A DNA stretch of 64,000 nucleotides from Flavobacteriales bacterium (GCA_905339165.1 CAJPFH010000005.1:124001-188000); one strand, 5' to 3'; shown: positions 34,403-43,086, counted from the first letter of the stretch. Notes: generated from the letters alone by a model not told the origin. Numbers and translations are program-made.

Positions 34403-35194
34403 ATGAATTACGAAGAAATGTGCAAAAAAGTAGTGGAAATAGCCCAACGTGCAGGGAACTTCATTTCATCGCAACGCGTTATAGCTAGTGATATTGAGGA
34501 AAAATCGAAAAATAGCTTAGTAACATTTGTAGATAAACAAACCGAAAAAATAATCGTAGATGCACTCTCAAATCTGTTACCGGAAGCCGGTTTTATAACT
34601 GAAGAGGGCACCTCGGATAAAAAAGGAAAAAAATTCAGTTGGATAATAGACCCCTTAGACGGAACTACTAATTTCATACATGGTGTTCCTTGCTATGCGG
34701 TTAGTATTGCATTAACCGAAAATGAGGATATTGTACTAGGTGTGGTGTACGAGATAAACCTTAAAGAGTGTTTTTACGCATGGAAAAACAGCAAGGCCTA
34801 TTTAAACGGAAAAGAAATCGCGGTTTCCAACACCTCACAATTGAAAAACGCCTTAATTGCTACAGGTTTTCCGTATTACAATTTCAGTAAGCTAAACGAA
34901 TACCTCGATTTATTCAGAAATTTGCTTCAGGAAACAAGAGGTATCAGACGCCCCGGAGCCGCCTCTGTAGATTTAGCATACGTAGCCTGTGGCCGTTTCG
35001 ATGGGTTTTACGAAATTACATTACACCCATGGGATGTGGCTGCCGGAGCTTTTATAATACAACAAGCAGGTGGTTTTGTGAGTGATTTTAGCGGAAATAA
35101 CAACTGGCTGTACGGAGAAGAAATTGTAGTGGGTAATAAAACAATACACCAGGAACTTCTCGATAAGATTAAAAACCACTTTCTTAGCATTTAG
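34403..35194 (+). CDS. suhB: Inositol monophosphatase family protein (SuhB-like)
   Basis: The 263-residue protein has the three metal-site motifs of the family: FITEEGTSD (Glu), WIIDPLDGTTNFIHG (Asp-Pro-x-Asp-Gly-Thr) and LHPWDVAAGAFIIQQAGG (Trp-Asp). It hydrolyses inositol 1-phosphate or a related sugar phosphate with Mg2+. It is the last gene of the plus-strand run from mtaB and its stop codon interlocks with that of the convergent E1 gene in the four bases TTAG. Confidence 0.9.
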   Translation: MNYEEMCKKVVEIAQRAGNFISSQRVIASDIEEKSKNSLVTFVDKQTEKIIVDALSNLLPEAGFITEEGTSDKKGKKFSWIIDPLDGTTNFIHGVPCYAVSIALTENEDIVLGVVYEINLKECFYAWKNSKAYLNGKEIAVSNTSQLKNALIATGFPYYNFSKLNEYLDLFRNLLQETRGIRRPGAASVDLAYVACGRFDGFYEITLHPWDVAAGAFIIQQAGGFVSDFSGNNNWLYGEEIVVGNKTIHQELLDKIKNHFLSI

Positions 35195-37614
35195 TACAAT
35201 GCAGGATATTTTGAGGGATTTGCTTCGTGCATTATTTCGTATGCGGCTTCAAAAATATCTTCTGCACTTGGTTTTGAAAAATAATCACCATCACTCCCAT
35301 AAGCAGGCCTATGATTTTCCCCTGTCAATGTTTTTGGCTTGGAGTCCAAATAATTATATCCATTTTGCTCTTCTAATACTTTTTGTAAAATATAAGCACT
35401 TGCCCCTCCGGGTACATCTTCATCTACAATAAGTAAGCGATTTGTTTTTTGAAGAGATTTGGCTATAATATGACTAATATCAAAAGGCAATAATGTTCTG
35501 CAATCTATTAATTCTGCCGATATACCATTTTCTATAAACTTTTGATTAACAGATAGTAAAATATTGCTTGTTGAACCATAACTTAATATAGTTAAATCAT
35601 TCCCTTCGGCTAAAATTTCGGGTACTCCGAGCGGGGTATAAAACTGCCCAATGTTTTCGGGTAATTTCTCTTTGGAACGATATGCGTTTAATGGCTCTAT
35701 GATTAAAGCGGGGTCATCACCTTGCATTAATGTATTGTAAAACCCGGCTGCATCGGTCATGTTTCGGGGTACGCATACATGTACTCCTCTTACGGAATTG
35801 ATAATCATTCCCATGGGCGAACCTGAATGCCAAATACCTTCTAATCTGTGTCCTCTGGTACGAATAATAAGAGGGGCCATTTGCCCTCCTTTAGTCCTCC
35901 AACGCGTGGTGGCAAGGTCATCGCTCATTAACTGTATGCAGTATGCCAAATAATCGAGGTACTGAATTTCTGCAATTGGCCTGAGGCCTCGTAAAGCCAA
36001 ACCTATTCCCTGCCCAAGTATTGTTGCCTCTCTGATGCCTGTATCAAACACTCTTAATTCTCCGTGTTTAGCCTGTAAGCCTTCTAAACCTTGGTTTACG
36101 CCACCAATTTTTCCAGAATCTTCGCCAAAAATGAGTACACTCGGATTGTTGGTAAGCAAGTAATCAAAGTTTTCTCTAAGTATAATTCTGCCGTCAACCA
36201 TCTCGTTTGATGGCGAACAAACAGGTTTAACTGGACTTACATTTAGAGGCGAGTTTTTTGTTTCGCTGTACAAATGAGATGCATAAAGTTTGGATATTTT
36301 ACTTTTTTGCTCTTTATACCAACTTATCAATTTGCTCTTTGCACTATTTCTATTGTTTTTAAGTAAGTAAATCGCTCTTCTTACAATCTCGTGTATTTCT
36401 TTTCTACCGGGTTCTTTTAAACTTTTTAACTCCGCTAGTTGATTTCTTAGCTCATCGTTTTCTGCTTCATTGAGCACTTCTGAAAGTAAAAAAACAGCCT
36501 CATTTTGTTCTAATTTAATTGGTGTTAAATAAGCTTCCCATGCCGATTTTTTAGCTTCACGTACTTCTTTTTTTGCTTCTTCTTGAATGGTATTTAATTC
36601 CTCTTCTGTGGCTATCTTTTTATCTACTAACCATTCACCCATCTTTTTTATGCAACAAAAATCAGTTTCCCATTGCAACCGTTCGGCCGATTTATAACGC
36701 TCATGAGAACCTGAAGTAGAATGACCTTGAGGTTGGGTAACTTCCTCTACGTGAATAACTACCGGAATATGTTGCTCGCGAGAAATTTCTACCGCTTTTT
36801 GATAAGTGGTTATTAAATCGGGATATTTCCAAGCTTTTACTGTAAATATTTCTAAACCGTTTTTTTTGTCTTTATCTCGTTGAAAACCTCTTAATACCTC
36901 CGAAATACTTTCTTTGGTAGTTTGATATTTTTTAGGAACTGATATTCCGTGTCCATCGTCCCATACAGAAAGGACTAAAGGCACTTGTAAAACACCTGCC
37001 GCATTAATGGTTTCCCACACCATTCCTTCAGAGGTACTGGCATCACCAATAGTACCAAAAGCTACCTCGTTGCCTTTGTTAGAGAATTTTGCATAAGAAG
37101 CCAGTAAAGGATTTTCTCGGTACATTTTAGAGGCTAGGGCTAAACCCAGCAAACGAGGCATTTGACTTCCTGTGGGGGAAATATCTGAAGCGGAGTTTTT
37201 TTGCTGCATCAGATTTTTCCATTCTCCATCTTCGTTTAAATTGCGAGTAGCAAAGTGCCCGTTCATGGAACGCCCGGCAGAACTGGGCTCGGCTATTACA
37301 TCGGTGTGTGCATATAATTGGGCAAAAAACTCTTGAACCGTAAGGTTGCCCACGGCCATCATAAAAGTTTGGTCTCGATAATAACCCGAACGAAAATCTC
37401 CCTCTTTAAAAAACTTAGCCATGGCAATTTGAGGGATTTCTTTTCCATCGCCAAAGATGCCAAATTTGGCTTTGCCTGTAAGAACTTCCTTTCTCCCTAA
37501 TAAAGAGGCTTCTCTGCTAATATTTGCCAACTTATAATCGGATAGTAATTCATTTCTCATTTCTTCGAACGAAATTTTAGTTCCTAATTTTTCTGATACT
37601 GTTTCTGCTGCCAT
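35191..37614 (-). CDS. Fused E1 alpha-beta of a 2-oxoacid dehydrogenase
   Basis: The 807-residue protein joins an E1-alpha-like domain (about 1-450) and an E1-beta-like domain (about 470-807: FDYLLTNNPSVLIFGEDSGKIGGVNQG shortened to IFGEDSGKIGGVNQG; LIIRTRGHRLEGIWHS; LLIVDEDVPGGASAYI). It uses thiamine diphosphate to decarboxylate a 2-oxoacid and pass the acyl group to lipoamide. The ThDP motif reads GDASTSEG (190-197) and, 22 residues later, WDDG (218-221), so the usual GDG/NN pair is GDA/DDG. Fused enzymes of this layout are common in Bacteroidota, and branched-chain or pyruvate specificity cannot be decided here. E2 and E3 are not adjacent. It starts at ATG 37614. Confidence 0.9.
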   Translation of the reverse strand: MAAETVSEKLGTKISFEEMRNELLSDYKLANISREASLLGRKEVLTGKAKFGIFGDGKEIPQIAMAKFFKEGDFRSGYYRDQTFMMAVGNLTVQEFFAQLYAHTDVIAEPSSAGRSMNGHFATRNLNEDGEWKNLMQQKNSASDISPTGSQMPRLLGLALASKMYRENPLLASYAKFSNKGNEVAFGTIGDASTSEGMVWETINAAGVLQVPLVLSVWDDGHGISVPKKYQTTKESISEVLRGFQRDKDKKNGLEIFTVKAWKYPDLITTYQKAVEISREQHIPVVIHVEEVTQPQGHSTSGSHERYKSAERLQWETDFCCIKKMGEWLVDKKIATEEELNTIQEEAKKEVREAKKSAWEAYLTPIKLEQNEAVFLLSEVLNEAENDELRNQLAELKSLKEPGRKEIHEIVRRAIYLLKNNRNSAKSKLISWYKEQKSKISKLYASHLYSETKNSPLNVSPVKPVCSPSNEMVDGRIILRENFDYLLTNNPSVLIFGEDSGKIGGVNQGLEGLQAKHGELRVFDTGIREATILGQGIGLALRGLRPIAEIQYLDYLAYCIQLMSDDLATTRWRTKGGQMAPLIIRTRGHRLEGIWHSGSPMGMIINSVRGVHVCVPRNMTDAAGFYNTLMQGDDPALIIEPLNAYRSKEKLPENIGQFYTPLGVPEILAEGNDLTILSYGSTSNILLSVNQKFIENGISAELIDCRTLLPFDISHIIAKSLQKTNRLLIVDEDVPGGASAYILQKVLEEQNGYNYLDSKPKTLTGENHRPAYGSDGDYFSKPSAEDIFEAAYEIMHEANPSKYPALY

Positions 37615-37700
37615 GTTATAGGATTAAAATACGTTTGCGAAGTTAATAAAAAAGGGGTAAACTTTTTTTTATCAAACTTTTTCATATCTTATTGGTTAGG

Positions 37701-38258
37701 TTACAATTTTCCCTCCAGCTTAACTAAATTCGAAAACATAATTACATCAAAAGTGAAGTGAGCAGATGTAGCAGCCCAAATACCAAAGTTCAAAAATAAG
37801 TATCCAAAACCTGCCGAGGCAAAAACCATGTATATGCCATAAATACTCAGTTTCCAATCAAAGGGATTTAAATATCCATGTATTGCCACAAATACAATCG
37901 ATACCAACCATACTCCAAATAGTGGTTGCAATGCCCCCCTAAAAAGTATTTCTTCGCCAACACCTGCACAAAAGGATAGAAATACTATTTCTATTTTGCT
38001 AAGATTCATAGAACTTATTAATTCTGAATAATAATTATTGGTTTCTTTTAAAAAAGGTAAACGAACAATGGCCACAGCCAGCAAGCCGGTTCCTACACCA
38101 AAACTCAATCCAAACATTAATTGTGTTACCACTGTACCACTCCCCATCAAATGCTGTTCAACCGATGGGTTAACCCACCAATAGATAAACAGGCATCCGA
38201 TAGCACTGAAAAACAAAAGAGTAAACCAACCCAATAATATAATAGTCCTTTTATTCAT
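37701..38258 (-). CDS. CPBP-family intramembrane metalloprotease
   Basis: The 185-residue membrane protein has about five helices and the CPBP/Abi catalytic motifs: GEEILFRGAL (Glu102, Glu103, Arg107), FVAIHGYLNP (His127) and TSAHFTFDVI (His167). Relatives include eukaryotic CAAX proteases and bacteriocin self-immunity proteins; no bacteriocin gene is next to it, so the substrate is unknown. It is followed 86 bases downstream by the E1 gene on the same strand. Confidence 0.85.
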   Translation of the reverse strand: MNKRTIILLGWFTLLFFSAIGCLFIYWWVNPSVEQHLMGSGTVVTQLMFGLSFGVGTGLLAVAIVRLPFLKETNNYYSELISSMNLSKIEIVFLSFCAGVGEEILFRGALQPLFGVWLVSIVFVAIHGYLNPFDWKLSIYGIYMVFASAGFGYLFLNFGIWAATSAHFTFDVIMFSNLVKLEGKL

Positions 38259-38347
38259 ACTGCTAAATTATTCGTTTTGCATAAAGTATAATATTCCGGT
38301 GATAATGTTAATAAATCTCTAAAAAAAATGGCATATAATATTCTTTT

Positions 38348-38375
38348 TTTGTCTTTAGAAGGTTTATTATCTTTG
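38348..38375 (+). promoter_or_regulatory. Promoter of first tandem lipoprotein
   Basis: A TTTG -33 element (38348-38351) and a TATCTTTG -7 element (38368-38375) are separated by 16 bases, about the spacing reported for Bacteroidota promoters. The ATG follows 25 bases later at 38400. Confidence 0.6.
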
Positions 38376-38399
38376 CCCTAAACTAAAAATATTGTAATC

Positions 38400-39167
38400 A
38401 TGAAAAAATTAATTATTTCTGCAATTGCTATTATAGTGGTTGCAAGCACTTTTACAGCCTGTAAAAAAGGGAGCGAAGATCCTGGTATTTCTTTGAAATC
38501 AAGAAAAGGGCGTGTTACCGGAGAATGGAAAGCCACTAAAATTGAGGTTAAATCTAACTCTAATAACACCTATTCCTCAGGAGGAAATTCAGACAACTTG
38601 TCTTCCAGTTCTACCATGAAAGCTGAAAACGGAACAGCAACCTATTCTTCTACTGAAAATGACAATGGAGATATTACTACTGTAAATCTAACAGGTACTG
38701 TTGAATACACCGTTACCTTCGAAAAAGACGGAAGCTATAAAGCCAAATTTACTCGTAATTTAAACGGCACCACAGTAAATAGTGGTAACAGTATTAACAC
38801 AAAAGTAAACTCAACAGAAGAAACAACCGGTGGATGGAACTTTATTGGTGGGCAGGAAAAAGATTATAAAAACAAAGAACGAATTCTGTTAAATATTTTA
38901 ACTATTAAAGGATCTACTACTACCGACTATGACATACCCGGTACAGGAGTTTATTCTTCAAAAAGTGAAACAGACGAAACTACAGCCAGTGGTGAAAATA
39001 CCGAAACGTGGGTGCTTACTTCTTTAAAAAATAAATCAATTGAAGCAACCGGCTCAGGAAAATCTACCTACAAATACACAGACTCGTATTCTTACATGGG
39101 TAACAATGGTTCCGGTACAGGCAACAATACCAGCGACTTTACCTTTACTATTACGTTAGAACAATAA
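38400..39167 (+). CDS. Tandem paralogous lipoprotein A
   Basis: The 255-residue lipoprotein starts MKKLIISAIAIIVVASTF with Cys21 (FTACKKG), followed by DPGISLKSRKGRVTGEWKAT, a lipocalin-like G-x-W opening, and a Ser/Thr/Asn-rich beta-strand body ending DFTFTITLEQ. The next gene begins with an almost identical signal peptide and the same SRKGRV segment but diverges later, so the two arose by duplication. Each has its own promoter and terminator. Function is unknown; the outer membrane or periplasm is the likely site. Confidence 0.72.
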   Translation: MKKLIISAIAIIVVASTFTACKKGSEDPGISLKSRKGRVTGEWKATKIEVKSNSNNTYSSGGNSDNLSSSSTMKAENGTATYSSTENDNGDITTVNLTGTVEYTVTFEKDGSYKAKFTRNLNGTTVNSGNSINTKVNSTEETTGGWNFIGGQEKDYKNKERILLNILTIKGSTTTDYDIPGTGVYSSKSETDETTASGENTETWVLTSLKNKSIEATGSGKSTYKYTDSYSYMGNNGSGTGNNTSDFTFTITLEQ

Positions 39168-39201
39168 GATTTATAAGTAAAACGTATAAACTACTTAAAA
39201 G

Positions 39202-39230
39202 AAAAACTCCGTTAATAGCGGAGTTTTTTT
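39202..39230 (+). terminator. Intrinsic terminator after tandem lipoprotein A
   Basis: A 10-bp stem (39202-39211, ending CTCCG, with 39219-39228) and a 7-base loop are followed by a T-run, 34 bases after the stop at 39167. Confidence 0.8.
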
Positions 39231-39398
39231 ATACCTATAAAAAGGTACGCACCCAAAGGTATTTTGACTAATATGCAGTTAATTGTTAATAAAACTAAAT
39301 TATTTTATATTGCTAATAAACAAAGCATTAACATTAATATAAACAATTATTAAACATTAAATAACTACAAAATTGTTCATAAACATTCTATTTTTTTT

Positions 39399-39426
39399 TT
39401 GAATAAAGAAAATTTAATTACTTTTG
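39399..39426 (+). promoter_or_regulatory. Promoter of second tandem lipoprotein
   Basis: A TTG -33 element (39399-39401) lies 17 bases before a TACTTTTG -7 element (39419-39426). The ATG at 39473 follows after a 46-base leader. Confidence 0.55.
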
Positions 39427-39472
39427 CCGCACTTAAAATTTAAAAACCAATAAAAACTAAAATTTGAACACT

Positions 39473-40180
39473 ATGAAAAAATTAATTCTATCCGCTATTG
39501 CTATTGCTGTAGTAGCTTCAACTTTTACAAGTTGTAAAAAAGGTTCTGGAGACCCTGGTATTTCTTTTAAATCAAGAAAAGGCCGTGTTGAAGGTTCTTG
39601 GAAAATTACTGAGTGGATACAAAACGTAACCATCAATAATGGAGGTAACACTTCTACAGAAGAAACCAAATTAACAGATGCTACATACACTATGACAGAA
39701 AAAGAAGACGGGGATACCTATGTAACAAATGGTACCGTACAAGCTCATACTATCAATTTCGATAAAAAAGGAGCATATGATTTAACACAAAATGTCACTT
39801 TAACTTCTTCTTCTTTAAACGGTGGTACTCCAAACACTTATACCGAAGCCAACACAAGAACCTATTCTGAAAAAGGAACTTGGAACTTCTTAGGTAAAGT
39901 AGATGATTTCAAAAACAAAGAAAGAATTGTTCTTAACGTAACTGAGTCTGTTTCTAACACATGGTCTTGGGAGTTAGTAGGTGGAAACATTAAATGGACA
40001 GAGTACAAAAACACTCAAAAATATGCTAATGGAGAGAGATCCAATGTTATGCATATAACTACTCTTAAAGGCAAAGAAATGGAACTTGACGGAGAGATTG
40101 ATAATTCATCTTCTTCTACTGTTCCTGGTTCTAACACAAATTCTGAAAAAGGAACTTGGTCTGCTAAGTTAGCTCAATAG
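39473..40180 (+). CDS. Tandem paralogous lipoprotein B
   Basis: The 235-residue lipoprotein starts MKKLILSAIAIAVVASTF with Cys21 (FTSCKKG) and continues DPGISFKSRKGRVEGSWKIT, nearly identical to lipoprotein A over the first 45 residues. The rest keeps the same order of beta-strand segments (YTMTEKEDGDTY, WNFLGKVDDFKNKERIVLNV compared with WNFIGGQEKDYKNKERILLN), so the paralogy extends through the whole protein. The start is ATG 39473 (an in-frame TTG at 39464 is less likely). A 58-nt palindromic terminator follows. Function is unknown. Confidence 0.72.
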   Translation: MKKLILSAIAIAVVASTFTSCKKGSGDPGISFKSRKGRVEGSWKITEWIQNVTINNGGNTSTEETKLTDATYTMTEKEDGDTYVTNGTVQAHTINFDKKGAYDLTQNVTLTSSSLNGGTPNTYTEANTRTYSEKGTWNFLGKVDDFKNKERIVLNVTESVSNTWSWELVGGNIKWTEYKNTQKYANGERSNVMHITTLKGKEMELDGEIDNSSSSTVPGSNTNSEKGTWSAKLAQ

Positions 40181-40190
40181 TAAAATCCTT

Positions 40191-40248
40191 AAACTAAATA
40201 AAATAAAAAAGCCCCGAATATTCGGGGCTTTTTTATTTTATTTAGTTT
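40191..40248. terminator. 58-nt perfect palindrome: terminator with overlapping promoter
   Basis: Bases 40191-40219 are the exact reverse complement of 40220-40248. The core GCCCCGAATATTCGGGGC (40211-40228) is flanked by A- and T-runs, a strong terminator for lipoprotein B. The right arm continues into TAGTTTTG (40243-40250), a -7 element for the DUF4920 gene starting at 40268. The extra arms (AAACTAAATAAAAT and its complement) go well beyond what termination needs. Confidence 0.85.
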
Positions 40249-40250
40249 TG
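40243..40250 (+). promoter_or_regulatory. -7 element TAGTTTTG inside palindrome
   Basis: TAGTTTTG matches TAnnTTTG, lies 17 bases before the ATG at 40268, and shares 6 bases with the right arm of the 58-nt palindrome. Confidence 0.5.
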
Positions 40251-40267
40251 CAGAAAAGCAATAAACA

Positions 40268-40753
40268 ATGAAAACAATAGCCGGTATTATACTAATCATC
40301 TCATTCTTTTCTTGTGCTAACGAAGCAAACAAAGAACAAGTGGCTACAACTAAAAGCAACCTTAACGAATACTTTGGAGATACGATAAACTCCGAGGGAG
40401 CGATAACCACTAGTGAATTTCTTTCTAAGATAAAAGAAGTGGATTCTTTGGAAGTAAAGTTGGAAGCCAAAATATCTGAAGTATGCCAAAAGAAAGGATG
40501 TTGGATGGATTTGGATTTAGAAAATGGTGAAACCATGACGGTTCGCTTTAAAGATTACGGCTTTTTTGTTCCCAAAAATGCTGATGGTAGAATAGCTATT
40601 GTAAAAGGGTGGGCAAAAAAAGATACTACTACGGTAGAATTACTTCGCCATTATGCCGAAGATGCCGGAAAATCGAAAGAAGAAGTAGAAGCCATAACAG
40701 AACCCGAAATAGGCTACTCATTTGAAGCTCACGGTGTAATCATTAAACCCTAG
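40268..40753 (+). CDS. DUF4920 lipoprotein
   Basis: The 161-residue protein has a lipoprotein signal (MKTIAGIILIISFFSC, Cys16) and the DUF4920 core: YFGDTINSEGAITTSEFLSK, VCQKKGCWMDLDLENGETM and VRFKDYGFFVPKNADG, an OB-like beta-barrel with a conserved C-x4-C-W motif that may bind a metal or form a disulphide. Function is unproven. The next gene begins 4 bases after its stop with TTG, so the pair is probably an operon joining this protein with a CxxCH lipoprotein. Confidence 0.85.
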   Translation: MKTIAGIILIISFFSCANEANKEQVATTKSNLNEYFGDTINSEGAITTSEFLSKIKEVDSLEVKLEAKISEVCQKKGCWMDLDLENGETMTVRFKDYGFFVPKNADGRIAIVKGWAKKDTTTVELLRHYAEDAGKSKEEVEAITEPEIGYSFEAHGVIIKP

Positions 40754-40757
40754 CCCC

Positions 40758-41204
40758 TTGAATAAAACCCCGTTTTACCTTCTGCTTTATTTTGCTTCTT
40801 TTTTCGTTTTATTATCTTGTAATAGTCATAAAACGAATGAAAATTGTAGTTCTGCACCTATTATCAATCCAAACGGAGATAGTGAATTAGCTTTATTAAT
40901 GAGAGCCTTGTATAACGCTGCCGACTCTATTAAAACACAAACCGCACAAAACCGCCCGGTTGATTTAGAGAAAATAAAAGCACTATTAACCAATTTAAAA
41001 ACGGCCACTCCTACCGACCCCAATGTTCACGGAGAAGTATTTAACGGCTTTGCCGAGAAAATGAGTCTGCAAATAAATAACCTAAAAGCCGACAGCAGTT
41101 TTGTAATTACCTTTAATAGCTTAGTAAATTCTTGTGTGGATTGCCATAACGAGTTTTGCCCTGGACCTATTAAAAAGATAAATAAATTAAGAGTTTCCGA
41201 GTAA
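40758..41204 (+). CDS. Lipoprotein with a single CxxCH cytochrome-c-like motif
   Basis: The 148-residue protein has a lipoprotein signal ending in FVLLSC (Cys21), a helical middle part and near the C terminus SCVDCHNEFCPGP, with Cys126, Cys129 and His130 forming a CxxCH haem c site and an extra Cys134. The position of the motif near the C terminus and the helical body resemble cytochrome c' rather than class I. No distal ligand can be assigned. The start is TTG 40758, 4 bases after the DUF4920 stop; no ATG precedes the signal. Confidence 0.72.
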   Translation: MNKTPFYLLLYFASFFVLLSCNSHKTNENCSSAPIINPNGDSELALLMRALYNAADSIKTQTAQNRPVDLEKIKALLTNLKTATPTDPNVHGEVFNGFAEKMSLQINNLKADSSFVITFNSLVNSCVDCHNEFCPGPIKKINKLRVSE

Positions 41205-41214
41205 TTGGCAAGAC

Positions 41215-43086
41215 TTAATATTCATCAAGTTTTTCGTAAACAGAATTTTTGCTCTTAAACTCTGGTACAATTTTTTTCATCTTACCTACAATATCCATAT
41301 TGTTTTGTTTATTGAATAATGCAATCAAATCCTCTATCTCTTTTGAGATTTCTTCAAAAGAATAAGACTGCACTTTTCCTATCATTATTTGCGGGTGATG
41401 GGTTGGTATTGTATTTTCTTTATCGGTTAATAACTCTTCGTAAAGTTTTTCGCCAGGCCGAAGACCGGTATAAACAATTTGAATATCCTTTCCTAGTGTT
41501 AATCCAGAAATGCGAATCATTTTTTTTGCTAAATCAATAATTTTAACCGAATGACCCATATCAAAAACAAAAATTTCTCCTCCCCTACCCATCGCTCCCG
41601 CTTCCAGAACTAGTTGACAGGCTTCGGGAATTGTCATAAAAAAACGGGTTACCTCAGGGTGAGTAACTGTAATGGGACCTCCATGTTCTATCTGTTTTTT
41701 AAACAAAGGTATAACCGAACCATTAGACCCCAAAACATTTCCGAAGCGGGTGGTAATAAAATTGGTGTCCGATTTTTCATTTAATGATTGTGTATATATC
41801 TCTGCTATTCTTTTCGAAGCCCCCATTACGTTGGTGGGGTTTACAGCTTTATCGGTAGAAATCATTACAAAAGTTTCTACTCCGTATTTGCTTGCTAAAT
41901 CGGCTGTATTTTTTGTGCCCAATACATTGGTAATAATAGATTCGGATGGATTATTTTCCATTAGTGGTACGTGCTTGTATGCAGCCGCATGAAAAACCAC
42001 TTTAGGGCAAAAGGTTTTAAAAACATTTTCTAATCGGGCATAATTTCGAACGTCACCAATAATGGTTTCACAAATTTTGTTAAGTCCTTTTTCTTGCAGT
42101 TCAAATTCTAGTTCATACAAAGCTGATTCAGCTTGGTCAAGCATCAGAATTTTTTTGGGATTATAATGGGCTACTTGCCTTACTATTTCACTACCAATGG
42201 AACCAGCCGCACCTGTGATTAAAATTACTTTGTTTTGAAGTTGTTGTTTAATTTTATTTTCATCGAGTTTAATGGGCTCCCTGCCCAATAAATCTTCTAT
42301 TCTTACCTTTTTTATTTGTTTGAAACTAAGTTCTCCGTTGATCCACTTGGTAACCGGGGGTACATTTAACACTTTGGTATTATAATGTAAACACAAGTCG
42401 GTAATTTCTGCCACTTTGAATTTACTAAGTCCCTGAATAGATATAATAATATGGGCAATACTTTCTTTTTGCAAAATAGATTCTAATTTGGAAGAGTGTT
42501 CGATACGTATGCCTTCTAATTTTTTTCCCACCTTCTTTTCATCGTCATCAATAAAGGCAAGCACTTTATACTTAGAGCCGGCATCTCGGTCTAGAGTTCG
42601 CTTCGCAATAAGTCCTGATTCCCCAGCACCATATATTAAAACATATTGTTTTTCTCGTGAGGGGTTTTTAAGTTCAAAGTATAATATTTTTACTAAAATC
42701 CTAAAAGCTATTAAGCCGAAGGTACTCGCCATAAACTCTATTACAATAATAGAAAACGGGATAATATATCTTTCATTCCAACTATTATAGCTGATTAAAT
42801 TAGCTATAACAAACAGCATACTGCCTGTAGTTATGGTTAAAAAAATCCTTTCGGCATCTTTTGTACTTGTATATCTTATTATACCTGCATAGGTACGAGC
42901 TATTAAAAAAGTAAGAGAACGCACCCCAATAACAATGGGAAAAACAATAGAAAATGTTTTATACTCTACTTCTGGAATTGAAAAATTAAACCTTAGCAAA
43001 TAGGCTAATACAAGAGTAAATAAACAGATAAAAATATCTATGAAATAGATTATCCAACGGGGAGTATTACCAACAGGAAAAAACAT
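41215..43086 (-). CDS. CapD/WbpM/PglF-type nucleotide-sugar 4,6-dehydratase
   Basis: The 623-residue protein has about four N-terminal membrane helices (1-145), a CoA-binding-like Rossmann domain (YVLIYGAGESGLIAKRTL, about 150-270) and a catalytic SDR domain (VILITGAAGSIGSEIVRQ, about 290-590) with the membrane-type signature MISTDKAVNPTNVMGASKR (Met and Lys replacing the usual Tyr-x3-Lys) and RFFMTIPEAC. Such enzymes convert UDP-GlcNAc to a 4-keto-6-deoxy sugar for capsule, O-antigen or protein glycans. A minus-strand -7 element (43101-43108) lies 14 bases before its ATG. No other glycan genes are adjacent. Confidence 0.9.
   Translation of the reverse strand: MFFPVGNTPRWIIYFIDIFICLFTLVLAYLLRFNFSIPEVEYKTFSIVFPIVIGVRSLTFLIARTYAGIIRYTSTKDAERIFLTITTGSMLFVIANLISYNSWNERYIIPFSIIVIEFMASTFGLIAFRILVKILYFELKNPSREKQYVLIYGAGESGLIAKRTLDRDAGSKYKVLAFIDDDEKKVGKKLEGIRIEHSSKLESILQKESIAHIIISIQGLSKFKVAEITDLCLHYNTKVLNVPPVTKWINGELSFKQIKKVRIEDLLGREPIKLDENKIKQQLQNKVILITGAAGSIGSEIVRQVAHYNPKKILMLDQAESALYELEFELQEKGLNKICETIIGDVRNYARLENVFKTFCPKVVFHAAAYKHVPLMENNPSESIITNVLGTKNTADLASKYGVETFVMISTDKAVNPTNVMGASKRIAEIYTQSLNEKSDTNFITTRFGNVLGSNGSVIPLFKKQIEHGGPITVTHPEVTRFFMTIPEACQLVLEAGAMGRGGEIFVFDMGHSVKIIDLAKKMIRISGLTLGKDIQIVYTGLRPGEKLYEELLTDKENTIPTHHPQIMIGKVQSYSFEEISKEIEDLIALFNKQNNMDIVGKMKKIVPEFKSKNSVYEKLDEY

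Larger units (their letters stand above)
39168..39472 (+). other. 305-base intergenic region between the tandem lipoprotein genes
   Basis: It contains a terminator hairpin (39202-39230), a long AT-rich stretch with repeated short ATTAATA-like and AAACATT motifs (39270-39400) and the promoter of the second copy (39399-39426). No open frame or RNA gene is evident. The AT-rich stretch resembles an UP-like or nucleoid-protein region, but nothing specific can be claimed. Confidence 0.4.

Noticed and set aside
37701-38258. CPBP protease as part of a bacteriocin or abortive-infection defence system
   Set aside because: No bacteriocin precursor, transporter or defence gene lies nearby; the neighbours are metabolic.
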